From positions 10,244,532-10,308,531 of the forward strand of contig NC_133476.1 of assembly GCF_025370935.1 (NCBI RefSeq): DNA of 64,000 nucleotides, in the 5' to 3' direction. Positions 12,793 to 24,800 of this stretch are shown here, one piece after another (positions within the stretch are counted from its first letter, which is position 1; the number at the start of each line of letters is the position of its first letter). The notes beneath the pieces are model-generated. The model made no database searches and had not been told where the DNA came from. It saw only the letters and a list, made by a program, of their open reading frames with translations. A program made the translations under genes and the position numbers. This stretch comes from Choristoneura fumiferana (taxonomy: Eukaryota; Arthropoda; Insecta; Lepidoptera; Tortricidae).

Positions 12793-15700
12793 TGTAACGG
12801 TTCGGATGTGTCACACGACCGTCACTGGGAATAAATTAGTAGAAAATTGTTAGTAGGGCCATCTATGGAGGTTTGATGGAAACTCGAAACAAAAACATGT
12901 CGACAAAGACAGTTAAATAAGAGTAATTGAGATTAGAATGTCGATGTAATTAAAGCAGGGATAATTTAGCAGTCAATTTAATGAGTAAATGTTAAATTTA
13001 ATTGGAGATTAGAATTGTGTTGTTCGGGTATAATAATTAATGTAAAGAAACGCCATCTATGGTCAATTAAAGGAATTAATGGTAGGCGTCATGGAAAATT
13101 AGTGAACTAATGCCGAACTGGGTTTAGCGGCAGATTAACCTGAGAGGCTATTTAGTTAGTTTCACGTGGGAATTATAGAGGTCGCTTTTGGTAATGGAAA
13201 TGTAAATTTTATCTAAAAACAAGAAATATGGTCACAAATTCATCAAAAATAGACATGATATAGTAATAGAATCATTAGTATTAGTCTACAGTAGATCTTA
13301 GATACATTTGATGTTAATAATTATGTTAATTTAAAGAAATATCAACGAAAGCATCATGGAAAGCGCAAGTTGTCGAAATTAGCTAAATAAGTTAAGAAAA
13401 ACCGAAAATGCAAGCATTACGTAATCGTAGTATAGATCATTGGTTCATTATCTATTATAAATTTAAGTTTTCATTCAAAACGGAGTAGTATTAGCAGAGT
13501 AATTACACATTTAGTTATGATGAAATTACAAGCACTCTGTCGCACTGACTTAAAGTAGGAACGTGGCGAAATTATAAGCAAATTTTGAGTAGCGTTAATA
13601 CGACAAAGGGAACTATGAATAAGTGGCGCGAATTGGGGATACCAGTTAATAATTGTAGGCAAATTAGCTATTTTATAACGAACAATAGAAGTATGTAATT
13701 GGCTATTTATATTCAAAGAGTGTAGGGAGTAATAAGTAGAAAATTATCATTAGAAGTAAGATTATTGTTAGATAGGTTAAGGAAATTAAAACGTTGAGGT
13801 AAAATTGAAGTATTTGACAAATACATATAAATATTTATTGAAAATTATTGTTGTAGCACAATATAAAAATGAAACGTATTTACTAGAATAGTTAAGCTAG
13901 GATAGTGTCAAGATAAATAGGAAATTTTAGTTCAAAAATAAATTTTACGGTTAAAATTTGGCTATTTTGAGATAAGGATTTGGCAGAAGAAAAAGCGAGA
14001 GCTGGCAATGTCAACGTTGTCGACTTTGGTAAGCTTGGCGTCGTTTGGTCGCTTGGCGCGAAAATACCAGAGGTCCGGGAGAGAAGCTATAAATAGAGGT
14101 GACACAAAAAGGGCGGGAGCCAGATGGATTTAGATTTCGTAGAGTCAACATCGTTATTTTGCTAGTCGGGGGGTTTAGTTTCTGTGCGCCATTTTGTTAA
14201 CAAATTAGAGTCAATAGTATCGCGTAATTTTATTTCATTAATTTTAATTGGGGTTTTTGATTTTATTTAATTTGAATTAATTTTAATTTACAAGAAATGT
14301 GAGTATTTCTTCAGGAAGTAAAGTGTCGGGGTCTTGGTCATTAATCTTCGGAATAATGATTAACTCTCTGGTTTTTTAATTATTTGTGAAATATTTAGTG
14401 CTGATTTTCATTCGGAAAATCTTGTGTGAGGGAATCTTTGCGGTCTTGTGGCGGTGAAGTCCTTTATAATTTGTTCTTGTAGTGTGGAGTGATCGTTTTA
14501 TAGCGTTTCATTTCAGCCTACGTATATTTTGTACTAACCCATAACTTTTCTGTGTTTTTCCCAACTTAATGGAAATGACTTTGGTTCCTCCATAACGTAC
14601 CTTGGTTGAGCTTTAAGTCCGTCTATATCGTCTGACACCTAACGGTGACAACCGTGGACGAAATAGGCTTCCACTTCCTGAAGCTGTGGCGGCTTCAGCG
14701 GCAAAATACTGTCGTACCAGCCACCAGTGGATTCTGTTTGTCTTTTGTAACGACTAAGTAGCGCTCGTCGAAGTGAATGCGTGTCTTGTTGACGCTTGGT
14801 TTGTACTTAAGAAACTCAGAATTCCTGTCCCCTATTTATTTACGTATTTATGCACAACGTTAGGTATTCTGCTGTTCCGCGGGGCTCTCCGTCATAGGGA
14901 CTTTCCTTCGGGAAAGTTGAGAGCTCAGCACCATTTAGGGACCGATAGGGCTTTAGGTATACACACCATCATTGTTGATAGGAGATTAGAAGAAATTCAT
15001 TGCACCGTGAATTTCTACATTACACTAAATGTACATGTGGGATTAATTCTCTAGTTTTGCTAATCACAGACAGAGAGTAGGGGCCTCAGGCAAGCTTAAA
15101 GTACAATTGTAGGATTTATTAGGGCTATATAGGTAGGGAAGTTCATAGGGCTTAGCTAGAGTAGCGTTTCCTTACACCGGGAAAAGTTACTATTTTAACT
15201 CACCACACAATTAGTTCACCTATGAGGGTTTTCCTCCAAATTGCTAAACTCCAACACAGAGCTAGGGAAAGCTTAAACTCGCACACACATAGTTTTAAGG
15301 CATAAACTAGATTTTAAGAAAATAAAATAAAACATAAAATTTATTTAAGTACTTACGTCAAAACTTCATTATACAAAACTTAGTTCATAAGAACTTGACT
15401 ACGAATAACTTTATTAAAATTAGTAAGTTGACTTCAATTTAAAACCAAAATACGGTTTGATCATTTTGTTAAGAGTAAATAACAATAACATATTTTAGCT
15501 GTCTTTCCTATAATGAATAAGCGGGAATTGATATGACACGATCTCATAGCTAAGTGGACAATTAAATGCCAGATAACTTACTGAATAATATTTAACACAA
15601 TTATCATCTAATTTCGATTTGAATTACGATTGCCAGCTAAAATAAGCTTTGTTTTGATAAAATTAATATCAAACATCATATTCATACTTTTGATCAAGAT

Positions 15701-17254
15701 CTCATCAAATTATGTCTAGTAATAAGTTAGAGATAAAATCGTAGAGGGTTTTGGACCATCTATCAATTAAAATACAAAAGTCTTTCGTGTTATAAATACA
15801 TACTAGCTGTTTTAGTTGTCGTACCTACTTACATTGAGTGAACGGATGTAGAAATCCTGACTACGGTCGATAGCTTACGTTGACACATACCAGGCAACAG
15901 TCTATCTGGAAATTTACGTACTTTTCATTCGATCTCGATTTAAACATAATTGATTAAGGATTGATAGTTGAAACAGTTTATTGTTCATTTAAAATATATG
16001 AATTGAGACAAAACTAGTCATAGACGAGTCCAAAACCTAATACAAAGGTTATCTTGAATACCCAAGGGTTATCTAGTTATAAGCTAGTTAGATTATTATT
16101 AACGCTTGTGTTCTGGGCGTAAAGTATAGAAATCGGTACTTACTTTCTGCTTTACTCTGGTAACGCCAAATGCTGGTAGAACTAGAAAATTAGACTAAGT
16201 AGATAGCTCATTAAAATAAGTGAAAGTCACTATGAGATTAGTAATTATACCAAAATAAAATTATGTCAAATTAGACATTCCATATATCTAAGATAGATAA
16301 GACATAATCTAAATTAAGAGATACTAGTGCCTATAGTAAATGAATAGCTGTAGTGTCTAAACTCATTCCTGAACTAATTATCAAAGTTATAATTAAGCAT
16401 CTCATAGAGTATTCTAATATAAGCATAGAATAAGTAACCATAAGTCTAAAATTAGATTCAACTTGTTACAAAACATTGTGTTTGTATTTCCATACTTTGA
16501 TTTGAATGCACCGAAAGTTAGTGCTTAGTCTAGTAAAATCACAACTTGACATATCCATAGAGATATATTGCTCTGGTGTGCGAAAGGAAAGAGTCGGGGG
16601 TGGAGGTAGAGACTCTCCGAGACCTTGGGTCTCGGTATTAAACTTAGTTTTAAGTCAAAATAGATTCAGAAGTAATACAAACACAAACTCTATCCGTAGT
16701 AGAAATATTTCCTCTCATTTTTCCAAACTGATTATTCTAGGTAACCTGAAAGATCCATTTCTAGAACCATCCAGTCTAAACATACTAGTATATCTAAATT
16801 CACATCTCAGTAATTAAAGTTTCACCCTAAAGTTCAGTAGAGTTCAATCTAGAGTCAAAATTATCACGAAGTTAGGTACTGCTTAATTAATTATAACATT
16901 AGAAACACAACTGTAGGCTTTTCAAATTAATTCTCAAATAAAAGCACTTAGGTTATTGCTGGGCATAAGGTAGGTTCCTATCCACTAGACGATTCACGAT
17001 CACAAGGCCATAAATTAATTTAAATTAAATCACCATAGCGTCTCCCTAAGTTAAGTGTAGTATTAAGTAGGTTAAGAAGGGGTAGTTAGTTAGTCTTTAA
17101 AATTAGCTATTAATTCAAGGCCATTAGAAGGGTTATTACAATTTGTTGGCCGTGACCAGCATAAGTATAGTCAAGTACAAGTAAATTAAAGATAAAAAAA
17201 AAAAATACTTATCATATCATCACCTATTACTGGCAGTAAAAGACTTGTTACACA
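12793..17254 (+). mobile_element. Giant LTR-like repeat, right copy (probable 3' LTR)
   Basis: 4462 bp, the inverted counterpart of 217-4583. Starts TGTAACGGTTCGG, ends CTTGTTACACA. A TATAAATAG box lies about 1.3 kb in. It is longer than the left copy mainly through a 56-base segment at 17115-17170 bounded by TCAAG direct repeats. A purine tract precedes it. No target-site duplication is visible (AAGC before, AATA after), as expected if the other end of its parent element is missing. Frames of 93 codons (14773-15054) and 103 codons (16506-16817) occur but look like nothing known and are not open in the left copy at the same length. A 4.4 kb LTR is far above the usual few hundred bases, so an alternative is a non-coding transposable unit with LTR-like ends. 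Confidence 0.65.
14088..14096 (+). promoter_or_regulatory. TATA box inside the right giant LTR
   Basis: TATAAATAG in a GC-richer context (CCGGGAGAGAAGC just upstream), at the same distance from the LTR start as in the left copy. A start site around 14115-14125 is inferred. Transcription would run outward, to the right. Confidence 0.5.
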
Positions 17255-17829
17255 AATATTCAAAGTGCCCAAATGCCAAGTTTCATAAAGAACCATCGAT
17301 TTATCTTCGAAAATGACGATCTTACATATATAAACTTTCACCCCCTATTCCACCCCCAAACAGGAAGAATTAAAAAAAACGCGCGAACAATTATTTAAAG
17401 AAAGAAAGAAAGAAAGAAAGAAGTTTATTTTGGCTCCAAAATGTACCACCTAAAACTAAGACTATTAAGACTATTTATCTCTTATCACGTGCCCAAATAC
17501 CAAGTTTCATAAAGAAACATCGATTTATCTTCGATAATGACGACCTTCCATACGAGCTTTCATTCCCTATTTCATCCCCTCACAGGTCGAATTTTCAAAA
17601 AAGCTAAAACACATACCGACTTATTTTTATTAAGTGCCTAAATGCCAAGTTTCATGGTTTTATTTCCGACAGCGACGAACTTCCACCATATAAACTTTCA
17701 CCCCCTATTTCAACCCCTTAAAGCCTTTTTTTCGCAATAAAAGATAGCCTATGTTCTTTCCCATGGTCTATTCTATCTCTGTACCAAATTTCATCCAAAT
17801 CGGTTCAGCGGTTTTTGCGTGAAAGCGTA

Positions 17830-17862
<33 letters not shown>

Positions 17863-17895
17863 GTTACTTTCGCATTTATAATATTAGTATGGATA
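17255..17895 (+). repeat. RTE-like repeat 3' region with three internal modules
   Basis: Three related modules begin at about 17266, 17490 and 17633 with GTGCC(C/T)AAAT(G/A)CCAAGTTT and continue through AACTTTCACCCCCTATT-type text. The block ends with CAAATCGGTTCAGCGGTTTT, a (CAGA)n run at 17830-17863, and TTATAATATTAGTATGGAT. That ending is a familiar 3' end of a lepidopteran repeat. An (AAAG)n run lies at 17398-17422. The right giant LTR abuts it directly. Confidence 0.6.
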
Positions 17896-20459
17896 GTATG
17901 GATAAATTACTTAAAAAATAAATTATAAATTATTAATAATAATAATATAATTTGTCTTAAACAGTTTTTATTCACTGCATATCTGTATCTATAATACGTA
18001 AATTTATTTTCATTAACAATTAAATATAGATTAAATAAAATAAAATAATAATTATAATAAAAAGACAAAGATAACCTAAGAAACCTAACTAAATATATCT
18101 ATGTCACTATAAAATAAAAATTATATAAAGAACACCCCGTCCAAAAGATTTGCCTGTGGCAGAGTTTCCGTGATGCTGGCCGCATTACCCCTTTGGACCG
18201 CAAGTAATATAATTACTTTATAAATTACTTTGTACTTGAGTCCTTCATAAAGTACCACCCTTACAACAAATCTTTAGTCTTGCAATGCAATAAATATTTC
18301 AGAATATACCTGTTTACCCATGGATCCCATGGGTGTAGAGATTTTTCTATTCAGAAATTAGAAAGTCTACAACTATACAACAATGTTATATGAAAACTCC
18401 GCCATGATATGACATCAATTTGACTTATATTTAACTTTATTCGAACTGTGAAAGAACAACTAACGAAGTGGATCGAATTATTTCCAATTCATGGATGGCT
18501 GACACCGGTTACGTTGTGTATGATACCGAGACCGACTCTCCATTTGCCTACACACCTTGCTGATTTATCCAATACGAGTATACCTACTTTCATTCAACCG
18601 GATCAAAATCTGAATAAAATCTTTCAAATGAATATTCTGCTCTCTCGTATTTTAAGTGTTATGGGTAACATACGAGTAAGTGTACGAAAATAATAATGAT
18701 AAATGACCGGCTATTATATATTCGGCTTCATATTATGAAGATATCGCAATGCTATCTCCGTGGTTAATCACTTCACCCGAATGATCGAGAATAATCTTTT
18801 GAACAACGAGCCATACTTTCATTCATGTTCCAATTTTAGTTCAATGATATTATAACTCACGTCATGAAGAATAAGCCCCATATATTCTGATTAAAAGAAT
18901 TAGTTACCATTGTTATAATTATAAATTCTAAAAACGCAATAGCTTCATTATTAATCAATAGTGGCCACCAGTACTTGGGCAAGTCGATCCACAATACCAT
19001 TATGTAGTTTGAATAAACATCCATTCATTAGTTGGGACGACGTGCTTGTTCGGTCTGCGTGAAATAATATTGAATACCGTTATCAACTTCATTAACATGA
19101 CACTTCATCAAAATGTTTATTAAAGTACGTAATACGTAACACCGCTGAGTTTTTTTGTCAAACTCTAGATAAGTAAATTGACCGGCTGACCGCGCCTCAA
19201 TAATTATTGTACTTAGTGTCAGAAGTATTTTTAATTTTCTTTTGTTAATAATTATTGTTATACAGCGGTATTGTTGGCAGAACTCTAAATCTCACCGCAG
19301 CTCACCGCAAACTTCTTAAGAGAAGGATGACAGTCAGATGTCAGTTCACACAAGGAAGGAACTTCAAGAAAATGTTTTCGAAACAACACCTTCCGCGCCA
19401 CTAATGGAGAAGTTAGATAAATGCTTTTATATCGCTGAGAAATGGCGGCGTATAAACTTCTTTTCACTGTTACACTAAGAAAGATGTTAAAGACTAATTC
19501 GATGATGATGATGATGTTGTTTTTTAACATTTCAAGCCGTTATTAGGTATACTACTTTGTACCCTCCAAAAGTCGACTTATTTTAGCCGTTAACCTCATT
19601 TTTATCTCCATGCTGACATTATTCCTATTTTCACCCTCTCTCCATACCTGATGTTACGCTAAGATAATATAAAACTCTCTGCCTGTCAATCACTATCTCT
19701 CCCTACGGTTCACTTGTTACCGGCTGGTTTGAAACACAATCTGGAAATTTTATTTGTTTTCTACTCGTATATTAAAGGAAGATCGGAACGTACACACTAT
19801 CTTGGTTAGCTTGAAGAGATTTATTTTCGTCTTTTATTGCTTTATTTTATTTATTGTCTTCTTTATCTAGTAATCACACGGTGAAAAAATAAAGAAATTT
19901 ATAAAGACAAACCTTTCATTCAATTTTCTTTTTGTTTCTTTTTTACGTGATAGTTTTATTTAAATCATTAATATTTCTGTGCCAAGTGGCTGGGATCATT
20001 TTGGCTATTATTTTAAGCAAATGTCTTACGCATACGCAATATCTACTCCTCGAATAATGTTCGCTCGCTACCCATAGAAACTATTAAACTAAATAAACTC
20101 TTACAACCACTGAAATAGAAAAAATGTTGTAGATCTTGTGAAGTGTAACACCCGTGCCTGAGTAATGGAACGGGATGGAATCTAGTGAGATCTCTCAATA
20201 TTTCTATCTTGTGATTTCAGCATGCTCGGCGAAGACGCGTAGTACTTCAAAAATAGTTTCCCGCCGCTATCCCGAACTTTATTTTTATGCGTGTTTCACT
20301 ATATATGCAGTAGACACTCCTCTTAAACATCACTACATGTCAACCAACAGTAGTAGTGGCCTAATAATAAAAAAAACACGTACTTCTCCAGCCTCTTCAC
20401 AAAATTTCATGAGAATTTGTTCAGAAAAATTACCTGTAAAGGAGAACAGCCGGACAACC
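17896..20459. other. Intergenic spacer, no gene supported
   Basis: An 81-codon frame at 18448-18693 and another at 19285-19530 (minus) show no recognisable domain. A short stretch near 18060-18085 (GACAAAGATAACCTAAGAAA) resembles 23100-23125, so small repeat tails are probably present. Confidence 0.45.
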
Positions 20460-20645
20460 GGACAGCTGAAAACCGGAAAGCGAAGCGTTGGCAGAACTCG
20501 CAGTAGGTGGACTATCAACTTCGCGAGAGTTGTGGGCAACCGGTGGATGGAAGCGACGTGTTGTCCTTGGTTGTGACGTTCTAAGGGGAAGCCTTTGTTC
20601 AACACTGAATTTCCTAGCTCACGACGATGGTGATGATGAAATTTA
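20460..20645 (+). pseudogene. C-terminal fragment of an RTE-type endonuclease-reverse transcriptase
   Basis: The frame ending at 20576 contains GRTRSRWTINFARVVGNRWM, which matches the end of lepidopteran LINE proteins (usual form GRP.TRWTDDL...GSRWMQ). A stop at 20574-20576 interrupts it where the family usually continues. The 3' part AAGGGGAAGCCTTTGTTCAA and the GATGATGATGAA tail match the 3' end of such elements. A second fragment in the opposite direction is at 32487-32645. This is a 5'-truncated dead copy; nothing upstream of about 20460 looks like the rest of the enzyme. Confidence 0.7.
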
Positions 20646-21369
20646 CTATCAATATTTTCTACTTACAGTTCTAATTTTGGTTTGCCATGTTAAAATGAAA
20701 AGATAATAAATCTGAATAAAGAACCCTTTTCTATTGCAGACAGTCGGATCCATAGCAAGATTTACTCTCGTAAACTAGAGCTATATACCACCAGTGGCCG
20801 CGATAAAACCGGTTCAATTTTTGATCTAAAAAACCGAGTTCTTTTCATGCGGATTCCCAAAGTACTTATTCTAAATCAGTCGATGTAAGTACCTACTTTT
20901 CTTTACTATTAGGTATGTAAAGTACCTACATAGTTTTTTAGAAAGTTTTTTTCCGCTCTCTGATTACAAATCGCTATCCTTGCAAGTGGCAGGTACAGCT
21001 ACGATTTCATAAGCACCAAGGTGGATTTTGGTACTATGATTAAAAAAATCGGCCGATTGCGAGTTGCTGAAAAAAAGCACGTTTCTTCTATGAAAACTCC
21101 CAAGCTCTTATTAAATTAATTAACTTGCTGTGTTAGTACGGGTTTAATTTTGTGAGTGAACTCTGAGAAACTTCCAGTGGCCGGATTGGCTTTGAATTTT
21201 GTAGGTACAGTCGAGATCAAATACAAGTATATATTTACACTTCAGTGCATTGTCATTGTACGCCTTCTGACAATTTTGTACAAAAGTTCAAACACGAAGG
21301 GATACCGACATAGTAGTAGAACTTATTTTTAGCTTTACTTTCTTTTTATTATTTCTTGGTATAGCAGCG
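20646..21369. other. Spacer, nothing firm
   Basis: Two loosely similar blocks (about 20800-20880 and 21010-21110: AAAAACCG/ATCGGCCG then a TTCTTTTCATG-like segment) may be an old repeat. GGTACAGTCGAGATCAAA at about 21205 resembles one end of the MITE at 31193. No gene. Confidence 0.4.
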
Positions 21370-21533
21370 TTTCCACCGGCGAGACGAGACGAGTCGAGGC
21401 GAGACGAGAATTGAAATTTGTTTGCATTCTCGCGCGCCCGCCGCGAGCCGCCGCGCGCGGGCCGCCGCGGGCGCCGCCATACAAATTAAAATTCTCGTAT
21501 CGCCTCGTCTCGTCTCGCCTCGCCGGTGGGAAA
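21370..21533. mobile_element. GC-rich palindromic MITE, family C, copy 1
   Basis: Inverted ends TTTCCACCGGCGAGACGAGA and the near-complement ending CTCGCCGGTGGGAAA. The centre is extremely GC-rich (CCGCGCGCGGGCCGCCGCGG, which is itself self-complementary). A tiny remnant of the same family lies at 49901-49944. Confidence 0.85.
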
Positions 21534-21674
21534 TCAACATAATAGTATAACTATGTGAAGTTTAGCAATACAATCTCATTGGTCACGAAACCCTGAATAT
21601 ACGTGAGATTTGTGATTCGTGACCCGATCTTGAAGCTCCTACCTATCTGTAAAAGTATGAAACTGAATATACAA

Positions 21675-21760
21675 AAAACGTATGAATATTCATATATAGT
21701 ATTCATATTCATATTCATTTATTCATAAAATTACAAATTTTACATGTTAATATTTTAGTA
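21675..21760 (-). repeat. LINE-type 3' tail with ATATTC microsatellite
   Basis: Plus-strand ATATTCATATTCATTTATTC then ATAAAATTACAAATTTTACA. On the minus strand this reads as a polyadenylation-like ATGAATAAATGAATATGAAT tail, a common ending of non-LTR elements. A 73-codon minus frame to its right (21715-21936) is unrecognised. Confidence 0.4.
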
Positions 21761-22845
21761 CTTATATAAAAATCATTATTACAATTTATTATACAATTTA
21801 AAATGCAGCCGAATCCAATCAAATTAACAATAAATATACAATTGATATTAATCATTCCATTGATATAAAAAAATATACCTAATTTTTGATATAGATAAGA
21901 TGTTACAGGAAACAGTCCCTCATATTTTACTCTCAAAATTGCACTAGAATCACTTGCATGCCCAAAGTTCTGCCGTCAGTAATGTTTAAATGGTGGCAGA
22001 GTCAGGACTTTGAGTAGTTTTTAAGTATATGTAACTTAGAAATAGGTACTTCGAAACCGTTCGAGGCAACTTCCAAATTATTTGAACTGTGCGAAGAGGC
22101 AATTAGTTTTAAAATAAAGTTTGTAGCGTTCCGTAATACAAGATCTAGTCGTGAATAAATTAATGTTTCACATAATTTTAGTTAGGACTTATCCAATAAA
22201 AGATGATAGTTATGTAAGCGTTTTTTTTTAAATCCGCAGTCAGAAAAAGATTATCTTGCATTATTTCATTCTCCTTTTAATTTTCTGTTGTTTGAGTGGT
22301 TAACAACATGTGGGTATAAAAATAAGTGATAACTATAAATCTACTTAACTGTTTCGTTTTTTATTAGATAAAAGTTAGAATTACCTAATTACAAGCTTGA
22401 AAATTTTCTTACTCACTCGTGCAGAAATGTCCAATCATAACTAAATATCCTCGCACTTTCGTTGCGCGGTATCCGAGTGAATAGGTAAGGTGGTTTCACC
22501 ACTTGCAGTCCAAATAAATCGTCCCAAGAACTTAGATTTTAAGATATCGAAAATGGACAACTATTCGAACTGATACTGCTATGAGATAAGGACCATGCGT
22601 CAAAATGGACCAATAACCAACAGAGCTGAGAGTTAAGTAATTAAAAAGGTCTGTGTATGTACTTTATTTCGTTCGTGTGTTAATGTTTTTATGTAAAATA
22701 TAGTATTTGATTGATTGATTGATTGATATGGGTACAAAGTTGAATTACATTGCATAATCGAGATATACACATTTGAGTCTGTATAAGTACGATCTTCGAG
22801 AAATTGTGTTTTACATGAACAGTAGGTACAGTACACCTTATAATC
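21761..22845. other. Spacer, no gene seen
   Basis: AT-rich. A short GATT/TTGA run lies near 22707-22728. No convincing frame. Confidence 0.4.
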
Positions 22846-23004
22846 GGATGCTGTTTTGCAATAGTATTTTAACCCTGATTTATTCTGCAATACAATGTCA
22901 ACTCTTAGAAAATATTTTTCACAGTTGACATTAGGTATATTGGAAAATGGCAGTAAAAATTCAAAAACAGCAGTGCGTTGACTCAGTATTGCAAAACAGC
23001 ATCC
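22846..23004. mobile_element. Short MITE, family D
   Basis: 159 bp bounded by GGATGCTGTTTTGCAATA and its exact complement at 22987-23004. It contains an inner hairpin around TGTCAACT...AGTTGACA. The 138-codon minus-strand frame running through it is translated repeat, not a gene. Confidence 0.75.
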
Positions 23005-23798
23005 TAATGAGCTGCGCGCGGCGTGCGCTGGCAATGGTTTCAGAAGCAAACAGCAAGAACCAAGGAGGATGAGAATTCAAATAAAATAATAATAAGAAGA
23101 AGACAAAGAAAAATTACCTAAGAAACCTTAATATTATCAAAATTGCTTTATTTGGGTTGGATATGAGGCTATTACATATCATTTTAGGTATATTTTACAA
23201 ATAATGATTCAACCGTATCATAATTATCTGGAGGAGCCCAAACTGGTATGTTTTGAAAATGATCTTTATTTTAATTAAAAACAAGTGAGCAATATAATGA
23301 TGTGATATATTTTTAGAATTGTCTTAGTAAGCCCTTTCATTAGATATCACACACGATAGGTTTCAGTACATTTTTTTCCATACAAAAAGTAGATGACGTC
23401 ATAGCTCCTCTCCTTTTTTGTTTTTTTTTTTATTGTGCTACGGATTAAATTGATTCGTATGGCCTAAAAATCAATCACTCCGATTTTCATGCTTTTAACA
23501 CCACTTGCAGCTTTATTTTGCGTACCGCTAGCCCTACAATGGCGTCCTTCTTCTGCCATAGTTATATATATCAATCAGTAGTTAACATAAAGTTAGATAA
23601 TTAATTGAATACGTAAACACTCACAAAATAGATAACATTACGATAAGTAGCACTTAGATCTAGGACACAACTAGAACCTAACTTAAGCGTCAATATACCC
23701 TCAATATTATTTAAGTAAGATTTTATATAAGGTGTTCTGCGGGTATTCTGTAAGTAAAACACAGTTTCCCATAAGTACATAGCATTTACTCTGACTAA

Positions 23799-24125
23799 GG
23801 CTGGAAGCAGTGCTCGACCGACGGTCAGCGTAGCTATATCTATGCAAATCTATGAATGCGCACACAGCTACGCTGACGGTACGCGCGTGATTTGGTGCGC
23901 ACGTACGGTCGGTCGAGCCGTCGGTCCGGCTCGTCGGTCGCGCGGCGTCGGTCGACCGCGACGAGCTATGAGATTGTATGGATGCGTTCAGTGCTTCGCT
24001 GACGGACCCACCGACCTGTGAACTGTGCACACGCGACGCGTCGCAGTTCGCCGTCAGCGTAGCACTGAATGAATTTTCGCAACCGACGGTCAGGACGTAC
24101 CGTCGGTCGAGCACTGTTTCCAGCC
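23799..24125. mobile_element. GC-rich MITE, family E (piggyBac-like target)
   Basis: Ends GGCTGGAAGCAGTGCTCGAC and complement (GTCGAGCACTGTTTCCAGCC). Flanked by CTAA on the left and TTAA on the right, consistent with a TTAA target duplication with one change. The interior is rich in CGACGGTC / GACCGTCG-type words in both directions and has many CpG. The 135-codon minus frame inside is an artefact. Confidence 0.75.
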
Positions 24126-24800
24126 TTAAATATTAATATATCAGTTCTGCAATCGAACTGAACTTTCTGCCCATAGAATGAAATGAAGTAGACGTAAGTA
24201 AATACCTATTTAATGACATAAATCTTAGCTCTGTTGGTTTTTGGTCCACCTTCCATATAAAGTTAGCCATGGTCCTTTATCGATGAAGCGTGCCTTTTAT
24301 TTCACAACTGACGGAGCGTCGGGAGTTCGCCCCATCCATCTCGCGAATCGGGAAATGCATTTAATTGTATGTATTGGAAAACGGAGTTCTTACCGAGAAC
24401 TATTACTGAAGAAATTTATGTTAAGGAAAATGTAGTAGAACAATGACCTCGTCAACTTAAGGTTCTGGTTACGTGATCGCAATTCTGATGGAATTGAGAA
24501 TAACTTATTGATACTTTTCCAGGCTCAGTCCCGCCATGTCTGATGTATGTCTGGTGTGACCGCTTTTAAGCGATAAGCCTATTATCTCCCCTGCATTTTG
24601 TCTTTTTGTAAACTTATTGTTACTGATTTGTGGTGGTCTTAAAGAATATTTGTTTTGTATTGTTAAAACATAATACCTATGTAGGTACCATACCTACTCG
24701 TAATTGTGTTTCTAAGCGAAATCAAGTTAGGTACTAAAAGCTATATTTTACAGAATATTAATTAAAAGTTTATAATAAAAATATACTCAGCGGGTAGCTC

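Noticed and set aside
660..16817. Frames of 78 to 103 codons in the giant LTR copies, e.g. 16506-16817 and 14773-15054
   Set aside because: Lengths differ between the two copies because of point changes, and no domain is recognisable. They look like chance frames in non-coding DNA.
217..17254. Polinton/Maverick or a cut-and-paste transposon with 4.4 kb terminal inverted repeats
   Set aside because: No polymerase, integrase, capsid or transposase frame is present in the spacer, and the left copy has its own ATAG duplication.
217..17254. Assembly artefact from folding one haplotype back on itself
   Set aside because: The copies differ at roughly 3-4% of inspected sites and by a 56-base indel, and the homology ends at LTR-like tips and not at arbitrary points.
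17398..17863. CRISPR-like array
   Set aside because: The repeated units are AAAG and CAGA microsatellites and degenerate modules with unequal spacing in a eukaryotic genome.
18448..18693. 81-codon frame MKEQLTKWIELFPIHGW...
   Set aside because: No domain, no splice-site support and no neighbouring exon; kept as spacer.
20175..20459. N-terminal part of the 133-codon frame as a real gene
   Set aside because: Only the last third resembles a LINE protein; the earlier part has no similarity to RT and looks like a chance upstream extension.
22633..23049. 138-codon minus-strand frame with several Cys
   Set aside because: It crosses both ends of the MITE at 22846-23004 and shows no family resemblance.
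23707..24114. 135-codon minus-strand frame rich in Ser, Arg and Thr
   Set aside because: It lies within the inverted-repeat MITE at 23799-24125; CpG-rich palindromes often leave frames open.
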